DNA from: Xanthobacteraceae bacterium
GTDB taxonomy: Bacteria; Pseudomonadota; Alphaproteobacteria; Rhizobiales; Xanthobacteraceae
NCBI GenBank assembly: GCA_029239875.1
Contig: JARBUD010000004.1
Location: 155,329-219,328, forward strand
DNA length: 64,000 nt
Direction of reading: 5' to 3'
Shown: positions 1 through 9,030 of the stretch, in pieces
How the letters are laid out: every line of letters starts with the position of its first letter
Position numbering within the stretch: position 1 is the first letter of the stretch
Notes under the pieces: generated by a model
The model's input: only the letters and a program-made list of their open reading frames with translations
Databases searched by the model: none
What the model was told of the DNA's origin: nothing
Position numbers and translations under genes: made by a program

Positions 1-149
1 GGCTTCGACCATTCATGCGGACGGGTTCGAATCCGGCCGCGCGACGCGAAACGGGCGTATTCCTATGGCACGCAAGGCCCGCCGTCACTATCCTCGCCTC
101 ACTTAGCCGCACACGCGCTGCTGCGGCGGACCGCACGCCACGGAAGAAT

Positions 150-998
150 ATGCGCCGCCTCGCCACCGAAGACACCGCCCCGGCCGGACAGGACGACGAC
201 GCCTCGACCGAATTCGCCGCCGTCGAGCACGTGCCCGGCATGCTGGAGGCGGGACTGATCCTGCTCTGTGACCACGCCTCCAATGCGCTGCCGCCCGGCT
301 ACGGCTCGCTCGGCCTGCCCAAAGCGGAGCTGGAGCGGCATATCGGCTACGACATCGGCGCCGCCGGCGTCACCCGCATGCTGGCGCACCGGCTCGGCTG
401 CCCGGCGCTGCTCACCCGCTTCTCGCGCCTCTTGATCGACCCCAATCGCGGCGAGGACGACCCGACGCTGGTCATGCGCCTTTCCGACGGCGCCGTCGTG
501 CCGGGCAACCGCAATGTGGACGAAGCGGAGATCGAGCGCCGGCTCGAGCGCTACCACCGCCCCTACCACGCCGCCGTCGAGGCGGAGATCGACGCGGCGC
601 TGGCTGCGGGCGTGGTGCCGGCGATCCTCTCCATGCACTCCTTCACTCACAACTGGCGCGGCCTCGCCCGCCCCTGGCACGCCGCCGTGCTGTGGGACAG
701 CGACCCGCGCTTCACCCGCGAGCTGATCGACGCGCTTGCCGCACCCGGCGACCTCATGGTCGGCGACAACGAGCCCTATGACGGCGCCCTGCGCGGCGAC
801 TGCATGTACCGCCACGGCACCTTGCGCGGCCTCGCCCACACGCTTCTTGAGATCCGCCAGGACCTGATCATCGACGAGGACGGCCAGCGCGAATGGGCCG
901 ACCGCCTCGCCGGCGTCCTGCCGGACATCCTGGCAAAGCAGGAACTGCACGAAGTACGCTCCTTCGGTTCGCGCACCGGCCCCGTACCGTCGCTCTAG
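150..998 (+). CDS. N-formylglutamate amidohydrolase family protein
   Basis: The 282-residue product belongs to the N-formylglutamate amidohydrolase (FGase) family, zinc enzymes that hydrolyse N-formylglutamate to glutamate and formate, as in the last step of one histidine degradation route. The family opening LILLCDHASNALP is visible near residue 35, followed by GYDIGAAGVTRML, SRLLIDPNR and SMHSFTHNW, which carry the conserved Asp, Arg and His residues. The frame is open further upstream, but that stretch does not resemble the family, so the ATG at 150 was preferred. No hut genes are adjacent, so the natural substrate is open. Family assignment is firm; function within histidine catabolism is inference. 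Confidence 0.85.
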   Translation: MRRLATEDTAPAGQDDDASTEFAAVEHVPGMLEAGLILLCDHASNALPPGYGSLGLPKAELERHIGYDIGAAGVTRMLAHRLGCPALLTRFSRLLIDPNRGEDDPTLVMRLSDGAVVPGNRNVDEAEIERRLERYHRPYHAAVEAEIDAALAAGVVPAILSMHSFTHNWRGLARPWHAAVLWDSDPRFTRELIDALAAPGDLMVGDNEPYDGALRGDCMYRHGTLRGLAHTLLEIRQDLIIDEDGQREWADRLAGVLPDILAKQELHEVRSFGSRTGPVPSL

Positions 999-1028
999 GC
1001 GTGGATGCGCCGCGCCCGAGCGGGCTTC

Positions 1029-1057
1029 TTGACATGCAATAATTTCATTGCATATTG
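1029..1057 (+). promoter_or_regulatory. arsR promoter with overlapping palindromic operator
   Basis: A perfect inverted repeat ATGCAAT-N6-ATTGCAT (1034-1040 and 1047-1053) lies between a TTGACA -35 box (1029-1034) and a CATATT -10-like box (1051-1056). The downstream ATG at 1065 would leave almost no leader. An AT-rich dyad across the promoter of an ArsR gene is the classic arrangement for autorepression; the binding itself is inferred. Confidence 0.7.
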
Positions 1058-1064
1058 GGCGCCG

Positions 1065-1355
1065 ATGAACGACGACGAGCTCGATCGCGTCTTCAAGGCG
1101 CTGGGCGACCCGACCAGGCGCAGGATCATCGACCGCCTGCGGGAGCGCCCGAGACAGTCGCTGTTCGAGCTGTGCGCCCTCTCGGTCGCGCAGGACGGCA
1201 AGGCGCTCTCGCGCCAGGCGATCACGCAGCACCTCGACCTGCTGGAGAAGGCGGGGCTGGTCCAGGTCGAATGGTCGGGACGGACCAAGCTCCACTCGCT
1301 CAATCCCGCCCCGCTGCGCGAGGCGGTCCGGCTATGGCTCCGCGCCCATCTCTAG
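1065..1355 (+). CDS. ArsR-family transcriptional regulator
   Basis: This 96-residue winged-helix protein begins with DRVFKALGDPTRRRIIDRL, the usual ArsR opening, and continues with a recognition helix around SRQAITQHLDLLEKAGLV and a wing ending SGRTKLHSLNPAPL. No cysteine metal site is evident (only C40 is seen), so it is probably one of the non-metal ArsR proteins that sense organic or redox signals. The ATG at 1065 was chosen because the palindromic operator occupies 1034-1053 and upstream residues do not look like ArsR. The VOC gene follows after 12 bp, so the two are likely one autoregulated operon. Confidence 0.9.
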   Translation: MNDDELDRVFKALGDPTRRRIIDRLRERPRQSLFELCALSVAQDGKALSRQAITQHLDLLEKAGLVQVEWSGRTKLHSLNPAPLREAVRLWLRAHL

Positions 1356-1367
1356 GAAGGAAAGCCG

Positions 1368-1760
1368 ATGAGGATCTATGTCACCAGCGTCCTGGTCGAC
1401 GACCAATCGAAGGCCGAGGACTTCTACACGCGCGTACTGGGCTTCAAGGTGAAGCACGACGTCCCGCTCGGAGAGCATCGCTGGCTGACCGTTGTCTCGC
1501 CGGAGAACCCCGAGGGCACCGAACTGCTGCTCGAACCGGGGGAGCACCCCGCCGTGCCGCCCTACAAGGCCGCGCTCGTCGTGGACGGCATTCCGGCGAC
1601 GTCGTTCCAGGTCGACAACCTCGATGCCGAATATGACCGGCTCCGCTCGCTCGGCGTCTCGTTCACCGTCAAGCCGCTCGATGCCGGAACTGTGCGCATG
1701 GCGGTGCTTGATGATACCTGCGGAAACCTTATTCAATTGGTGCAGATGAAGGTCGCCTGA
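1368..1760 (+). CDS. VOC/glyoxalase superfamily protein
   Basis: The 130-residue product has the vicinal oxygen chelate fold: a first beta-alpha-beta-beta-beta unit with DDQSKAEDFYTRVLGFKV and a second ending GNLIQLVQMK, where the conserved Glu found in many metal-binding members is replaced by Gln. It is preceded by GGAAGG and starts with ATG 12 bp after arsR. Members include glyoxalases, fosfomycin- and bleomycin-resistance proteins and dioxygenases; the sequence does not distinguish between them. Co-transcription with arsR suggests an inducible detoxification role, which is inference. Confidence 0.85.
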   Translation: MRIYVTSVLVDDQSKAEDFYTRVLGFKVKHDVPLGEHRWLTVVSPENPEGTELLLEPGEHPAVPPYKAALVVDGIPATSFQVDNLDAEYDRLRSLGVSFTVKPLDAGTVRMAVLDDTCGNLIQLVQMKVA

Positions 1761-1844
1761 GGCCGTCGGTCGCGGCACGTTGCCGGACCTGTGGTCCCCG
1801 ACCGCAGAAGCGATGGCGCCGCGCGCCGCTCCCCGGAGGTCCTG

Positions 1845-2147
1845 ATGCCCGAACTCGACGACAAGACCCGCACCGAGCTGGAGGCAGCCGCCTTCCGCCG
1901 GCTTCTCGCGCATTTGCGCGCCCGCACCGACGTGCAGAACATCGACCTGATGAATCTCGCCGGCTTCTGCCGCAACTGCCTGTCCAACTGGTATCTCGAC
2001 GCGGCCAGGGAGCGCGGCGTCGCGCTGACCAAGGACGAGAGCCGCATCGCCGTCTACGGCATGCCCTATGAGGAGTGGAAGGCCGTCTATCAGGTCGAGG
2101 CCACACCGGAGCAGAAGGCCGCCTTTCCCGGCCCCGGCTCGCACTGA
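1845..2147 (+). CDS. DUF1244 family protein
   Basis: This 100-residue protein matches the DUF1244 family of alpha- and gammaproteobacteria. The family block RTDVQNIDLMNLAGFCRNC spans about residues 26-44 and includes two closely spaced cysteines (CRNC); it is followed by YLDAARERG and a C-terminal YGMPYEEWK. The ATG at 1845 has a strong GGAGGT site at 1835-1840 and removes 18 unrelated upstream residues. The molecular function of DUF1244 is unknown. It lies between the VOC gene and gapR in the same direction. Confidence 0.88.
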   Translation: MPELDDKTRTELEAAAFRRLLAHLRARTDVQNIDLMNLAGFCRNCLSNWYLDAARERGVALTKDESRIAVYGMPYEEWKAVYQVEATPEQKAAFPGPGSH

Positions 2148-2324
2148 GCCGCGGCCCCGCCACCGAAATGGGCAGTGGATAGCGGGCGTAGCGTGCGCCT
2201 GCGCGGTGCGAGAGTGCGCGCGCGCCTTGACGCGCCGGCCGCGTTCGGCTCCTCATCGCCGCCCGATTTCACGCCTGAGAGCCGGGCCCCGCCCGATCCA
2301 GACAAGGCCCTGCCCGGAGAGACC

Positions 2325-2606
2325 ATGTCCGACATTCCGAACGACCAGCCGCTGTCCGACGCCGCCGCCGGCTTCGCCAAGGAGCAGCTGAAATCCTTCA
2401 TCGAGCGCATCGAGCGGCTCGAGGAGGAGAAGAAGACCATCTCCGACGACATCAAGGACGTCTTCGCCGAGGCCAAGGGCACCGGCTTCGACGTCAAGGC
2501 GCTGCGCGAGATCCTGAAGATCCGCAAGCAGGACGCCGACCAGCGCGCCGAGCACGAGGCGATCGTCGACCTCTATCTGCAGGCGCTGGGCATGGTCGGC
2601 AACTGA
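2325..2606 (+). CDS. gapR: GapR nucleoid-associated protein (DUF2312)
   Basis: The 93-residue product is nearly all alpha-helical and carries the DUF2312 signature [20 protein letters not shown] followed by [18 protein letters not shown] and LKIRKQD. In Caulobacter the family member GapR forms a clamp on overtwisted DNA, helps topoisomerases and supports chromosome replication and division. The Lys/Arg-rich helices at residues 20-70 fit that role. Length matches the family (about 90 residues). The ATG at 2325 follows CGGAGAG and removes 50 non-family residues. It appears to be a single-gene unit followed by repeat-filled intergenic DNA. Confidence 0.92.
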   Translation: MSDIPNDQPLSDAAAGFAKEQLKSFIERIERLEEEKKTISDDIKDVFAEAKGTGFDVKALREILKIRKQDADQRAEHEAIVDLYLQALGMVGN

Positions 2607-2727
2607 GGCCGATTCCCGGGCCGAGGCCGTACTGCTCCCCCTCATGGCCGGCTTGACCCGGCCACCCGACCTTCCCGCCCGGCGCCAACCTGCCGGCAGT
2701 CCTCTCGCGCGCCGGCACCGCCCACAC

Positions 2728-2823
2728 ACCGTCATCCCCGGGCTCGGCCCAGGGATCCACGACTTACGCGCACCGCCTCAGGCAAAGGCGTGGATGGCCG
2801 GGCCAAGCCCGGCCATGACGGTG
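2728..2823. repeat. Palindromic intergenic repeat, CATCCCCGGGC type
   Basis: Two arms, CACCGTCATCCCCGGGC on the left and the complementary GGCCATGACGGTG on the right, enclose a central GTGGAT/ATCCAC pair. Together they can fold into a long cruciform. A related half copy starts near 2643. This element and the next one fill the 418-bp gap between gapR and the DUF882 gene; no coding potential is evident there. Confidence 0.7.
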
Positions 2824-2871
2824 CTGCGATGGGAGCCCTGATGGCAGCCCCGGTCCCCGCTTTCCCCTGAG

Positions 2872-2983
2872 ACCCTCATCCTGAGGTGCCCGGCCAACGG
2901 CCGGGCCTCGAAGGATGGTCGGTACAGCGCGCCCGGACGAGCATCCTTCGAGGCCGCCTTCGGCGGCACCTCAGGATGAGGGT
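2872..2983. repeat. Palindromic intergenic repeat, CCTCATCCTGAGGTGC type (copy 1)
   Basis: Left arm ACCCTCATCCTGAGGTGCC at 2872-2890 is the exact complement of the right arm ending at 2983. Inner arms CCTCGAAGGATG and CATCCTTCGAGG form a second stem. The same architecture recurs at 9545, 22118, 44541, 50350, 61102 and 61319, always outside genes. Confidence 0.85.
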
Positions 2984-3024
2984 GCGCTAGGGATCAGGCT
3001 TGGAGAACGCGGACCGCCCCGCCC

Positions 3025-4653
3025 TCAGAGCGGGTTCTTCAGCGGCGCAGGGCCGGACATCATCGCCACCACCGGCACCGCCACGATGGCGGCGCCCTGG
3101 AAGCGGGTGGTCGACAGGCCGTTGGTGCCGTCGGCGCCGAAATGCGTCTCCACCACCTGGCGCGGCGGGGCGACGAAGGCGGCGAAGCGCCTCAGCTCCG
3201 GCGTGCGCAGCGTGACGCTGTAGGCGACCGTCGGGCCGCTGAACAGCCGGCGGATCTCGGTGAGCATCTCCGCCGTATGGGCGCGGCGCGCATGCTCGCT
3301 CGCGGCCGTAGCCGGCAGGCTCGGCGCGCGGCCGGGCTGCAGCCGCTCGCGCGGGAAGATGTCGCCGCCGGCATTGGCATAGGAAAGCGCCGGGCCCTGG
3401 CCGCCCGTGCCGCGCACGATGACCTCGGGCAGCGGCGCGTTGGCGGCGACGGGAGCGCGCGTGACGCCAGCCGGGCCGCCGGTCCGGTTCGGCGGACGCT
3501 CGCCGGGCATCGGGATGGTGGCGGCGAGCGCGGCCAGTTCGGCCTGGCCGGAAGCGGGAACCGGCGGCGAGGCCGGCGGAGTAGCGACGGCGACCGTGCG
3601 CGAGAGCGGATTGGGCTGTGGCAGCGGCGCCGGCCCGGCGAAGGCCAAGGCGACCGAGGTCTCTTCCTGCGCGGCGGGGGTCGGCTGCGCGGCGGTGCGC
3701 GGCAGCGGGTTGGGCATCGGCAGCGGCGTGGGCGCCGCGGAGGCGACCTGGACCGGCGCGGGAGCCGCCGGCTTGGCGGCGGGCGTCTCCTCGGCGTCGG
3801 CCACCTCGGCCGGGGCCACGGCCGCCGGCGCGCTGTCCTCGTCGTCGTCCTTGCCGCCGCCGAACAGGCTGGCGAAGAGATTCTTGGAGCCGACGGTGCC
3901 GGCGCCGGAGCGCTTGGGATTGTTGCCGCCGCCGAGGCCCGCGAAGGCCGCGCCGGCGCCGCCCGGCTCCTTGCCCTTGGCCTCCACGTCGGCCAGCGCC
4001 AGGGCATAGCCGGACATCGGCTTGCCGTCGGCCGGGACATGCACGGTGCGCCCGTTCGGGAACACGCGGGCGAGCTCGGGCCGGCTCATGCGCGGCCAGT
4101 GGCGGATGCCGCCGGTGTCGAGATGCACGAAGGGCGAGCCGGAGGTCGGGTAGAAGCCGACGCCGCCGCGCTGCAGGCGCAGGCCGGCCTCGCGAATCTT
4201 CGACAGCGGCACGCCGGGAATGTAGAAGTCCATCGCCTTGCCCTGCATGTGCAGGCTGGTCTGGGCGACGCCGCGCGAGCGCGAGCGGAGCATGGCGTTG
4301 GTGGCCGGCGAGCGGTAGCCGCCGATGACCTCGATCGGCGCCGTCGCGCCGGTCTCGCGATAGACCTCCCAGACGATGTCGAACAGCTGAGGATCCATGT
4401 TGGTCGGCTCTTTGCGCCGCCAGTCCTGCAGCAGCACGTTGAGCTGCTTCAGCGCCGCCGGGTCGTAGCGGCCGTTGCGCTTGAAGGTGACGGTGGCGGC
4501 GGCGCCGGAATGGACGTGATGCAGGCTCAGGCTGCGGGTATCGCCATTGGCGACCGCATCCTGAAGCAGATCCGTGCTGCACAGCGTCACGATCGCGGCG
4601 AGCGCGAGCGCCTTTGCAGCCTTGTTTGTGCCGACAGCCAGATGAATGCCCAC
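3025..4653 (-). CDS. DUF882 (YcbK/MepK-like) peptidoglycan peptidase-like protein
   Basis: The 542-residue protein starts with a signal-like hydrophobic segment (residues 11-30) and a DUF882 domain at about 40-190. Zinc-site residues of the M15/VanX-like fold are visible: H135 and D142 in SLHMQGKAMDF and H177 in FVHLD. E. coli MepK of this family cleaves L,D-crosslinks in peptidoglycan, which would complement the L,D-transpeptidase encoded next door. Residues 190-540 form a long Pro/Ala-rich extension with repeated PLPxPNPLxRT segments, not a recognised domain. Such tails are common in Hyphomicrobiales. The gene is 289 bp downstream of the transpeptidase, so a separate promoter is possible. 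Activity is inferred from family. Confidence 0.82.
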   Translation of the reverse strand: MGIHLAVGTNKAAKALALAAIVTLCSTDLLQDAVANGDTRSLSLHHVHSGAAATVTFKRNGRYDPAALKQLNVLLQDWRRKEPTNMDPQLFDIVWEVYRETGATAPIEVIGGYRSPATNAMLRSRSRGVAQTSLHMQGKAMDFYIPGVPLSKIREAGLRLQRGGVGFYPTSGSPFVHLDTGGIRHWPRMSRPELARVFPNGRTVHVPADGKPMSGYALALADVEAKGKEPGGAGAAFAGLGGGNNPKRSGAGTVGSKNLFASLFGGGKDDDEDSAPAAVAPAEVADAEETPAAKPAAPAPVQVASAAPTPLPMPNPLPRTAAQPTPAAQEETSVALAFAGPAPLPQPNPLSRTVAVATPPASPPVPASGQAELAALAATIPMPGERPPNRTGGPAGVTRAPVAANAPLPEVIVRGTGGQGPALSYANAGGDIFPRERLQPGRAPSLPATAASEHARRAHTAEMLTEIRRLFSGPTVAYSVTLRTPELRRFAAFVAPPRQVVETHFGADGTNGLSTTRFQGAAIVAVPVVAMMSGPAPLKNPL

Positions 4654-4942
4654 GAACCCGCTACCCGTACTCGACGTTTCCTTGAGACGACTCGGGCAAG
4701 AGCGCCCGCGTCGGACATGGTGAACATAGTCTTGTCGGGTTTGGTTAAGAGGCCATTACGGCCCAACCCCCACGCCTATTGCCTCATTGGCTAGGTAGCG
4801 ACTGTGGCAAAAGAGTGCCTTGTCGTCAAATTCGTAGCAAACTACCACAAGATGCCTGATTTTCCGCTCGCCTGTGTCGACAATGACACAGAACGCGCCT
4901 CAAGCCCGGTATTTCGCGGCTGCGAAGGCGGGTGATTCGCCT

Positions 4943-6979
4943 CTACTGGCGCAGCGTGCCCCCGCTGCCCGCCGCCACGCGACGCACGCCGTCGAGGCCG
5001 AGGATCGCCTTGGTGGCGCCGTTGATGCCGTAGAGGTCTTCGCGGGTGACGAGGCGGCCATTGCCGTCCACGAAGGTGTTGAAATAGACGAGGTGCACCG
5101 GGAAGCGGCGCTTCAGCGGCACCGACTTCTCGTTGCCGCCGATCAGCTTGGCGATTCGCGGCTGGCTCCAGCCCTCGTTCGGCAGGCCGAGCGCGAACAG
5201 CGCCTCGGCGAAGGCGAGCGGCTCGTGCACGCGCACGCAGCCATGGCTGAAGGCGCGGTGCTCGCGGGCGAACAGCGAGCGGCTCGGCGTATCGTGCAGA
5301 TAGACCGCGTGCTTGTTGGGGAACATGAACTTCATCCGCCCCAGCGCGTTGCGCTCGCCCGGCTCCTGGCGGAAGGAATAGCCGGTGGCGCCGCGGCTCC
5401 AGTCGATCGAGCCGGGATCGACGATGCGCCCGTTGCGCACCACGTCGATGCCCTGGCGCTCCAGCGCGTAGGGGTCGGCCATCAGCTTGGGCAGCATCTC
5501 GTTGCGGATGATGCTGGGCGGCACGTTCCAGGACGGGTTGAACACCGCGTACTGCATGTTCTCCGACATGATCGGCGTCTGCGTCTCCGGCTTGCCGACG
5601 ACGACGCGGGTCTCGTGCACGGTCTGCTCGTTGACCACCACGCGGACCATGAATTCGGGGATGTTCACCATCACATAGACCGGCGCCACCTGGTGAGGCA
5701 CCCAGCGCCAACGCTCCATATTGGCGACGATGTCCGGCAGCTGGTCACCGCCCTCCCCGTTCAGCGCCGCCAGCGTGCCGCGCCCGACCACGCCGTCCGG
5801 CTTCAGGCCGGAGAGCTTCTGGAAGTCGCGCACCGCCTCCGCGAGGAAGTCGTCGTAGGTGGTGTCCTCCGGCGCCCCGCCGATGCCGAGGCGCGCGCGC
5901 AGCAGCGGCACGCGCGGATCGCTGTCGCCCGGCCGCAGCATCGGCCCGGCCGGCACTTGCGCCTGGGTGGCGCCGCGCCCTTCCGCCATCAGCTTGGCGA
6001 GTTGCACCTTGAGCAGCTTGTACTCGTCATATTGCGGGGCGAAGGATTCGAACGCCGCGCGCGGATTGGGCGATCCCGACACCACCGCCAGCACCGCCGC
6101 CGGATCCGGCACGGTCGGCGAGGGATCGACGTCCTTGGAGATGGTCTTCGGGTCGAAGCGCCCACTCTGCACGTGGCGGGCATAGGTGAGCGTCGCCGCG
6201 GCGATGCGCAGCTCCATCTCGGCGATCTGCGCGTCGTTGGCCTTGGGCGGCAGCGCCGGCACCGCATAATCGGCCGGGTTCAGCCCTTCCACCGCCGCCG
6301 CGGCGAACTGGTCGAGCGCGACCTGGCCGAGCGGCGAGACATGGTTGCCGCTGGTGAAGGCCGGCTGGTTGCCGCGGGCGGTGTAGAAGGCGACCAGCGC
6401 CTGCTGCTCGGCCGGCCGCGTGGCGAAGCGCACGATCTGGCCGCCGAGGAGATCGGCCAGCCGCGCCGGCACTTGCGCGCCGGGGGCGTTTGAATCGGCG
6501 GCCTGCGGCGGCTTCACCGAACCGGGCGTGCCCGCCGGCGGCAGCGGCGCCGCGGGGGTGGCGAGGCCCGGCGGGGTCGCGCCCGTGCCGACGCCCGTGC
6601 CCGGCGCGCCCTTGCCGACGGTCGGCGCGGCCGGCAGCGCCGCGTTGAGCGGGAAGGGCGCGGGCTCGGGCTTCATGGCCAGCGCGGCGCTGCGCGCCGG
6701 GCTCGGCCGGCGCCTGCCGGAAATGTCGAAGGGCTCGTTGTCGGCCGCGACCGAAGGCAGCGGCGAGGCGCCATCCCCGGCCTGCCCGCTGCCGGCGCCG
6801 TTGCCGGCGCGGTCGAGCGCGATGGGCGCGCCGGACATCTCCTGCGCCCGCGCGGCATGGGGAGAACCGGCGAAGCTCGCCAGCGCGAGGCCGGTCGCCG
6901 CCGACAGCAGCAGCGCCGCCGCCCCTTTCAGGCGCCGCCCGCCAAGCCCCAGCCCTGCTTCGTTCCCGCGACCCGACAT
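4943..6979 (-). CDS. YcbB-type murein L,D-transpeptidase
   Basis: This 678-residue protein has an N-terminal hydrophobic segment (about 12-36), a low-complexity Pro/Ala region to about residue 165, a YcbB-like scaffold, a peptidoglycan-binding helix bundle around PRVPLLRARLGIGG...DGVVGRGTLAALN, and a C-terminal YkuD catalytic domain. The catalytic signature SHGCVRVHEP lies near residue 580 with the nucleophilic Cys and preceding His. Enzymes of this class make 3-3 (mDAP-mDAP) crosslinks in the periplasm. Lengths of 550-700 are normal for this group in Hyphomicrobiales. The gene is divergent from purE across a 304-bp gap. Confidence 0.92.
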   Translation of the reverse strand: MSGRGNEAGLGLGGRRLKGAAALLLSAATGLALASFAGSPHAARAQEMSGAPIALDRAGNGAGSGQAGDGASPLPSVAADNEPFDISGRRRPSPARSAALAMKPEPAPFPLNAALPAAPTVGKGAPGTGVGTGATPPGLATPAAPLPPAGTPGSVKPPQAADSNAPGAQVPARLADLLGGQIVRFATRPAEQQALVAFYTARGNQPAFTSGNHVSPLGQVALDQFAAAAVEGLNPADYAVPALPPKANDAQIAEMELRIAAATLTYARHVQSGRFDPKTISKDVDPSPTVPDPAAVLAVVSGSPNPRAAFESFAPQYDEYKLLKVQLAKLMAEGRGATQAQVPAGPMLRPGDSDPRVPLLRARLGIGGAPEDTTYDDFLAEAVRDFQKLSGLKPDGVVGRGTLAALNGEGGDQLPDIVANMERWRWVPHQVAPVYVMVNIPEFMVRVVVNEQTVHETRVVVGKPETQTPIMSENMQYAVFNPSWNVPPSIIRNEMLPKLMADPYALERQGIDVVRNGRIVDPGSIDWSRGATGYSFRQEPGERNALGRMKFMFPNKHAVYLHDTPSRSLFAREHRAFSHGCVRVHEPLAFAEALFALGLPNEGWSQPRIAKLIGGNEKSVPLKRRFPVHLVYFNTFVDGNGRLVTREDLYGINGATKAILGLDGVRRVAAGSGGTLRQ

Positions 6980-7086
6980 CGCCTTCTCCGCTTCCTCATC
7001 TCTCCGACCGGCCGGATGATGGGACCTCCCGCCAAGGGCAGTCCCCTACATTCCACCGCCGGAACTCCCCCGTTCAACTCACGAAA

Positions 7087-7134
7087 ACGGCAAAGTTCCG
7101 CAAATCGGACGGCCTCTCAGCGGCACTTTGCCGT
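7087..7134. other. Long inverted repeat between the L,D-transpeptidase gene and purE
   Basis: ACGGCAAAGT (7087-7096) and ACTTTGCCGT (7125-7134) are perfect 10-bp arms separated by 28 bp. They lie in the 304-bp divergent intergenic region (6980-7283), about 110 bp before the transpeptidase start and 150 bp before purE. It could be an operator with two half-sites or a hairpin. No function can be assigned from sequence. Confidence 0.5.
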
Positions 7135-7283
7135 GAGCCGGTAAAGGTCGTGTTAAGCACGATCGCACCGACAGGGTTAACAGAACAGCGCGTGCGGCAC
7201 CCCGTCCGTGCGTGGTTTCTCGCTTGCCGGAAGGGCCGCGATTCCTATAATCCGCGCCTTTCCTCACAGGGGTGCGAGCACGA

Positions 7284-7790
7284 ATGAGCGACCTGACGGC
7301 CCGGACGGCGGGCGAGAAGCCCGTTGCCATCATCATGGGCAGCCAGTCGGACTGGGAGACCATGCGCCACGCCGCCGTGACGCTGGAGGCGCTCGGCGTC
7401 GGCCATGACTGCCGCATCGTTTCGGCCCACCGCACCCCCGAGCGCATGTTCGCCTTCGCCAAGGGCGCCAAGGCGGCCGGCTTCAAGGTGATCATCGCCG
7501 GCGCCGGCGGCGCCGCGCACCTGCCCGGCATGGTCGCCTCGCTCACCACCCTGCCGGTCTTCGGCGTGCCGGTGGAGAGCAAGGCGCTGTCCGGCGTCGA
7601 CAGCCTCCACTCCATCGTGCAGATGCCGGCCGGCGTGCCCGTGGGCACGCTCGCCATCGGCAAGGCCGGCGCGGTGAATGCGGGCCTGCTCGCCGCCGCC
7701 GTGCTGGCACTGGCCGATCCGGCGCTCGACGAGCGGCTGACGGCGTGGCGTGCGGCGCGTACCGACGCGGTAACGGAGCGGCCCGCGTGA
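7284..7790 (+). CDS. purE: N5-carboxyaminoimidazole ribonucleotide mutase
   Basis: PurE class I catalyses rearrangement of N5-CAIR to CAIR in purine synthesis, in the cytoplasm. The 168-residue length fits class I. Residues GSQSDWETM (19-27) and SAHRTP (47-52) form the substrate site, and [11 protein letters not shown] follows around residue 75. The ATG at 7284 is preferred to a GTG at 7272 because the family starts just before this point and an AGGGG sequence lies upstream. Its TGA overlaps the GTG start of purK, so the pair is translationally coupled. Confidence 0.97.
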   Translation: MSDLTARTAGEKPVAIIMGSQSDWETMRHAAVTLEALGVGHDCRIVSAHRTPERMFAFAKGAKAAGFKVIIAGAGGAAHLPGMVASLTTLPVFGVPVESKALSGVDSLHSIVQMPAGVPVGTLAIGKAGAVNAGLLAAAVLALADPALDERLTAWRAARTDAVTERPA

Positions 7791-8878
7791 CCTCCTCCCG
7801 CATCCTCAAGCCCGGCGACACCATCGGCATCCTCGGCGGCGGCCAACTCGCCCGCATGATCGCCCTCGCCGCCGCCCCGCTGGGGCTGAAGGCCCACATC
7901 TACGCGCCCGAAGAGGGCAGCCCCGCCTTCGACGTGGCGAGCGCCCACACCCGCGCCGCCTATGACGACCTCGGGGCGCTCGAGCGCTTCGCCGGCGCGG
8001 TCGACGTCGTCACCTACGAATTCGAGAACGTCCCGGTCTACACCGCCGATTTCCTCGCCCGCCACGTGCCGGTGCATCCCGGCCCGCACGCGCTCGGCAT
8101 CACCCAGGACCGGCTGGAGGAGAAGGAGTTCGTCTCCGGCCTCAACATCAAGACCGCACCCTTCGCCGCCGTGCATGACGAGGCGGAGCTGGAGGCGGCC
8201 TTGGCCGAGATCGGCCGGCCGGCGGTCTTGAAGACCCGCCGCTTCGGCTATGACGGCAAGGGGCAGGCGATCATCCGCGAGGGCGACGACGCGGCCGCCA
8301 AATTCGCCCACATCGGCCGTCACCCGGCGATCCTCGAAGGCTTCGTTCCCTTCGAGCGCGAGGTCTCGATCGTCGCCGCCCGTACCGAGGACGGCCGCTT
8401 CGAAGCCTATGAGGTGACGCAGAACGAGCACCGCCACCACATCCTCTATCGCTCCACCGTGCCCGCGGAGGTGTCGCCCGCGGTGGCGGCGGTGTCGCGC
8501 GAGATCGCCCGGCGCATCGGCGAGGCGCTCGGCTATGTCGGCGTGTTCGCGGTGGAGATGTTCCTGGTGGTGGTCGACGGCACGCAGGGGGCGATCGTCA
8601 ACGAGATCGCCCCGCGCGTGCACAATTCCGGCCACTGGACGCTGGACGGCGCCGTCACCAGCCAGTTCGAGCAGCATGTGCGCGCCATCGCCGGCTGGCC
8701 GCTCGGCGCGGTCGAGCGCTATGGCCGGGTGGAGATGACCAACCTCATCGGCGACGAGGCCGACGACTGGCTCGCCGTGCTGGAGGAGCCCGGTGCGCAC
8801 CTGCACCTCTACGGCAAGGAAGAGGCGCGGCCCGGCCGCAAGATGGGCCATGTGACCCGCATCTTCGACGAGGACTGA
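7787..8878 (+). CDS. purK: N5-carboxyaminoimidazole ribonucleotide synthase
   Basis: PurK is an ATP-grasp enzyme that carboxylates AIR with bicarbonate to give N5-CAIR, the substrate of Pur[12 protein letters not shown] near residue 13 is the hallmark N-terminal motif. [14 protein letters not shown] and [10 protein letters not shown] belong to the ATP-grasp fold, and [14 protein letters not shown] the active site. The product has 363 residues from a GTG start at 7787 that overlaps the purE stop (GTGA); longer open sequence inside purE does not resemble the family. Confidence 0.97.
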   Translation: MTSSRILKPGDTIGILGGGQLARMIALAAAPLGLKAHIYAPEEGSPAFDVASAHTRAAYDDLGALERFAGAVDVVTYEFENVPVYTADFLARHVPVHPGPHALGITQDRLEEKEFVSGLNIKTAPFAAVHDEAELEAALAEIGRPAVLKTRRFGYDGKGQAIIREGDDAAAKFAHIGRHPAILEGFVPFEREVSIVAARTEDGRFEAYEVTQNEHRHHILYRSTVPAEVSPAVAAVSREIARRIGEALGYVGVFAVEMFLVVVDGTQGAIVNEIAPRVHNSGHWTLDGAVTSQFEQHVRAIAGWPLGAVERYGRVEMTNLIGDEADDWLAVLEEPGAHLHLYGKEEARPGRKMGHVTRIFDED

Positions 8879-8894
8879 GCGCGGTCGTCAGGAA

Positions 8895-8918
8895 GGCGGG
8901 CGCAGTCGAAAGCCCGCC
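8895..8918 (+). terminator. Possible purEK terminator hairpin
   Basis: GGCGGGC (8895-8901) pairs with GCCCGCC (8912-8918) 16 bp after the purK stop. There is no T-run after the stem, so a classical intrinsic terminator is not certain. Confidence 0.4.
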
Positions 8919-9030
8919 AGCGCCCGCGTGCATCCCTGCAATACCGCCGCACTCTGGGGCCTAAGCTCGGGGAGCGCAGCAACGTCTGCGCCCCGCCACA
9001 GCAGGCTCACCCCTCGCCCAAGGTGCCCCC

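Noticed and set aside
20..50. GGTTCGAATCC-like T-loop near the window start, suggesting a tRNA 3' end
   Set aside because: The bases on both sides of TTCGAAT do not form a 5-bp T stem and no acceptor stem or CCA is present.
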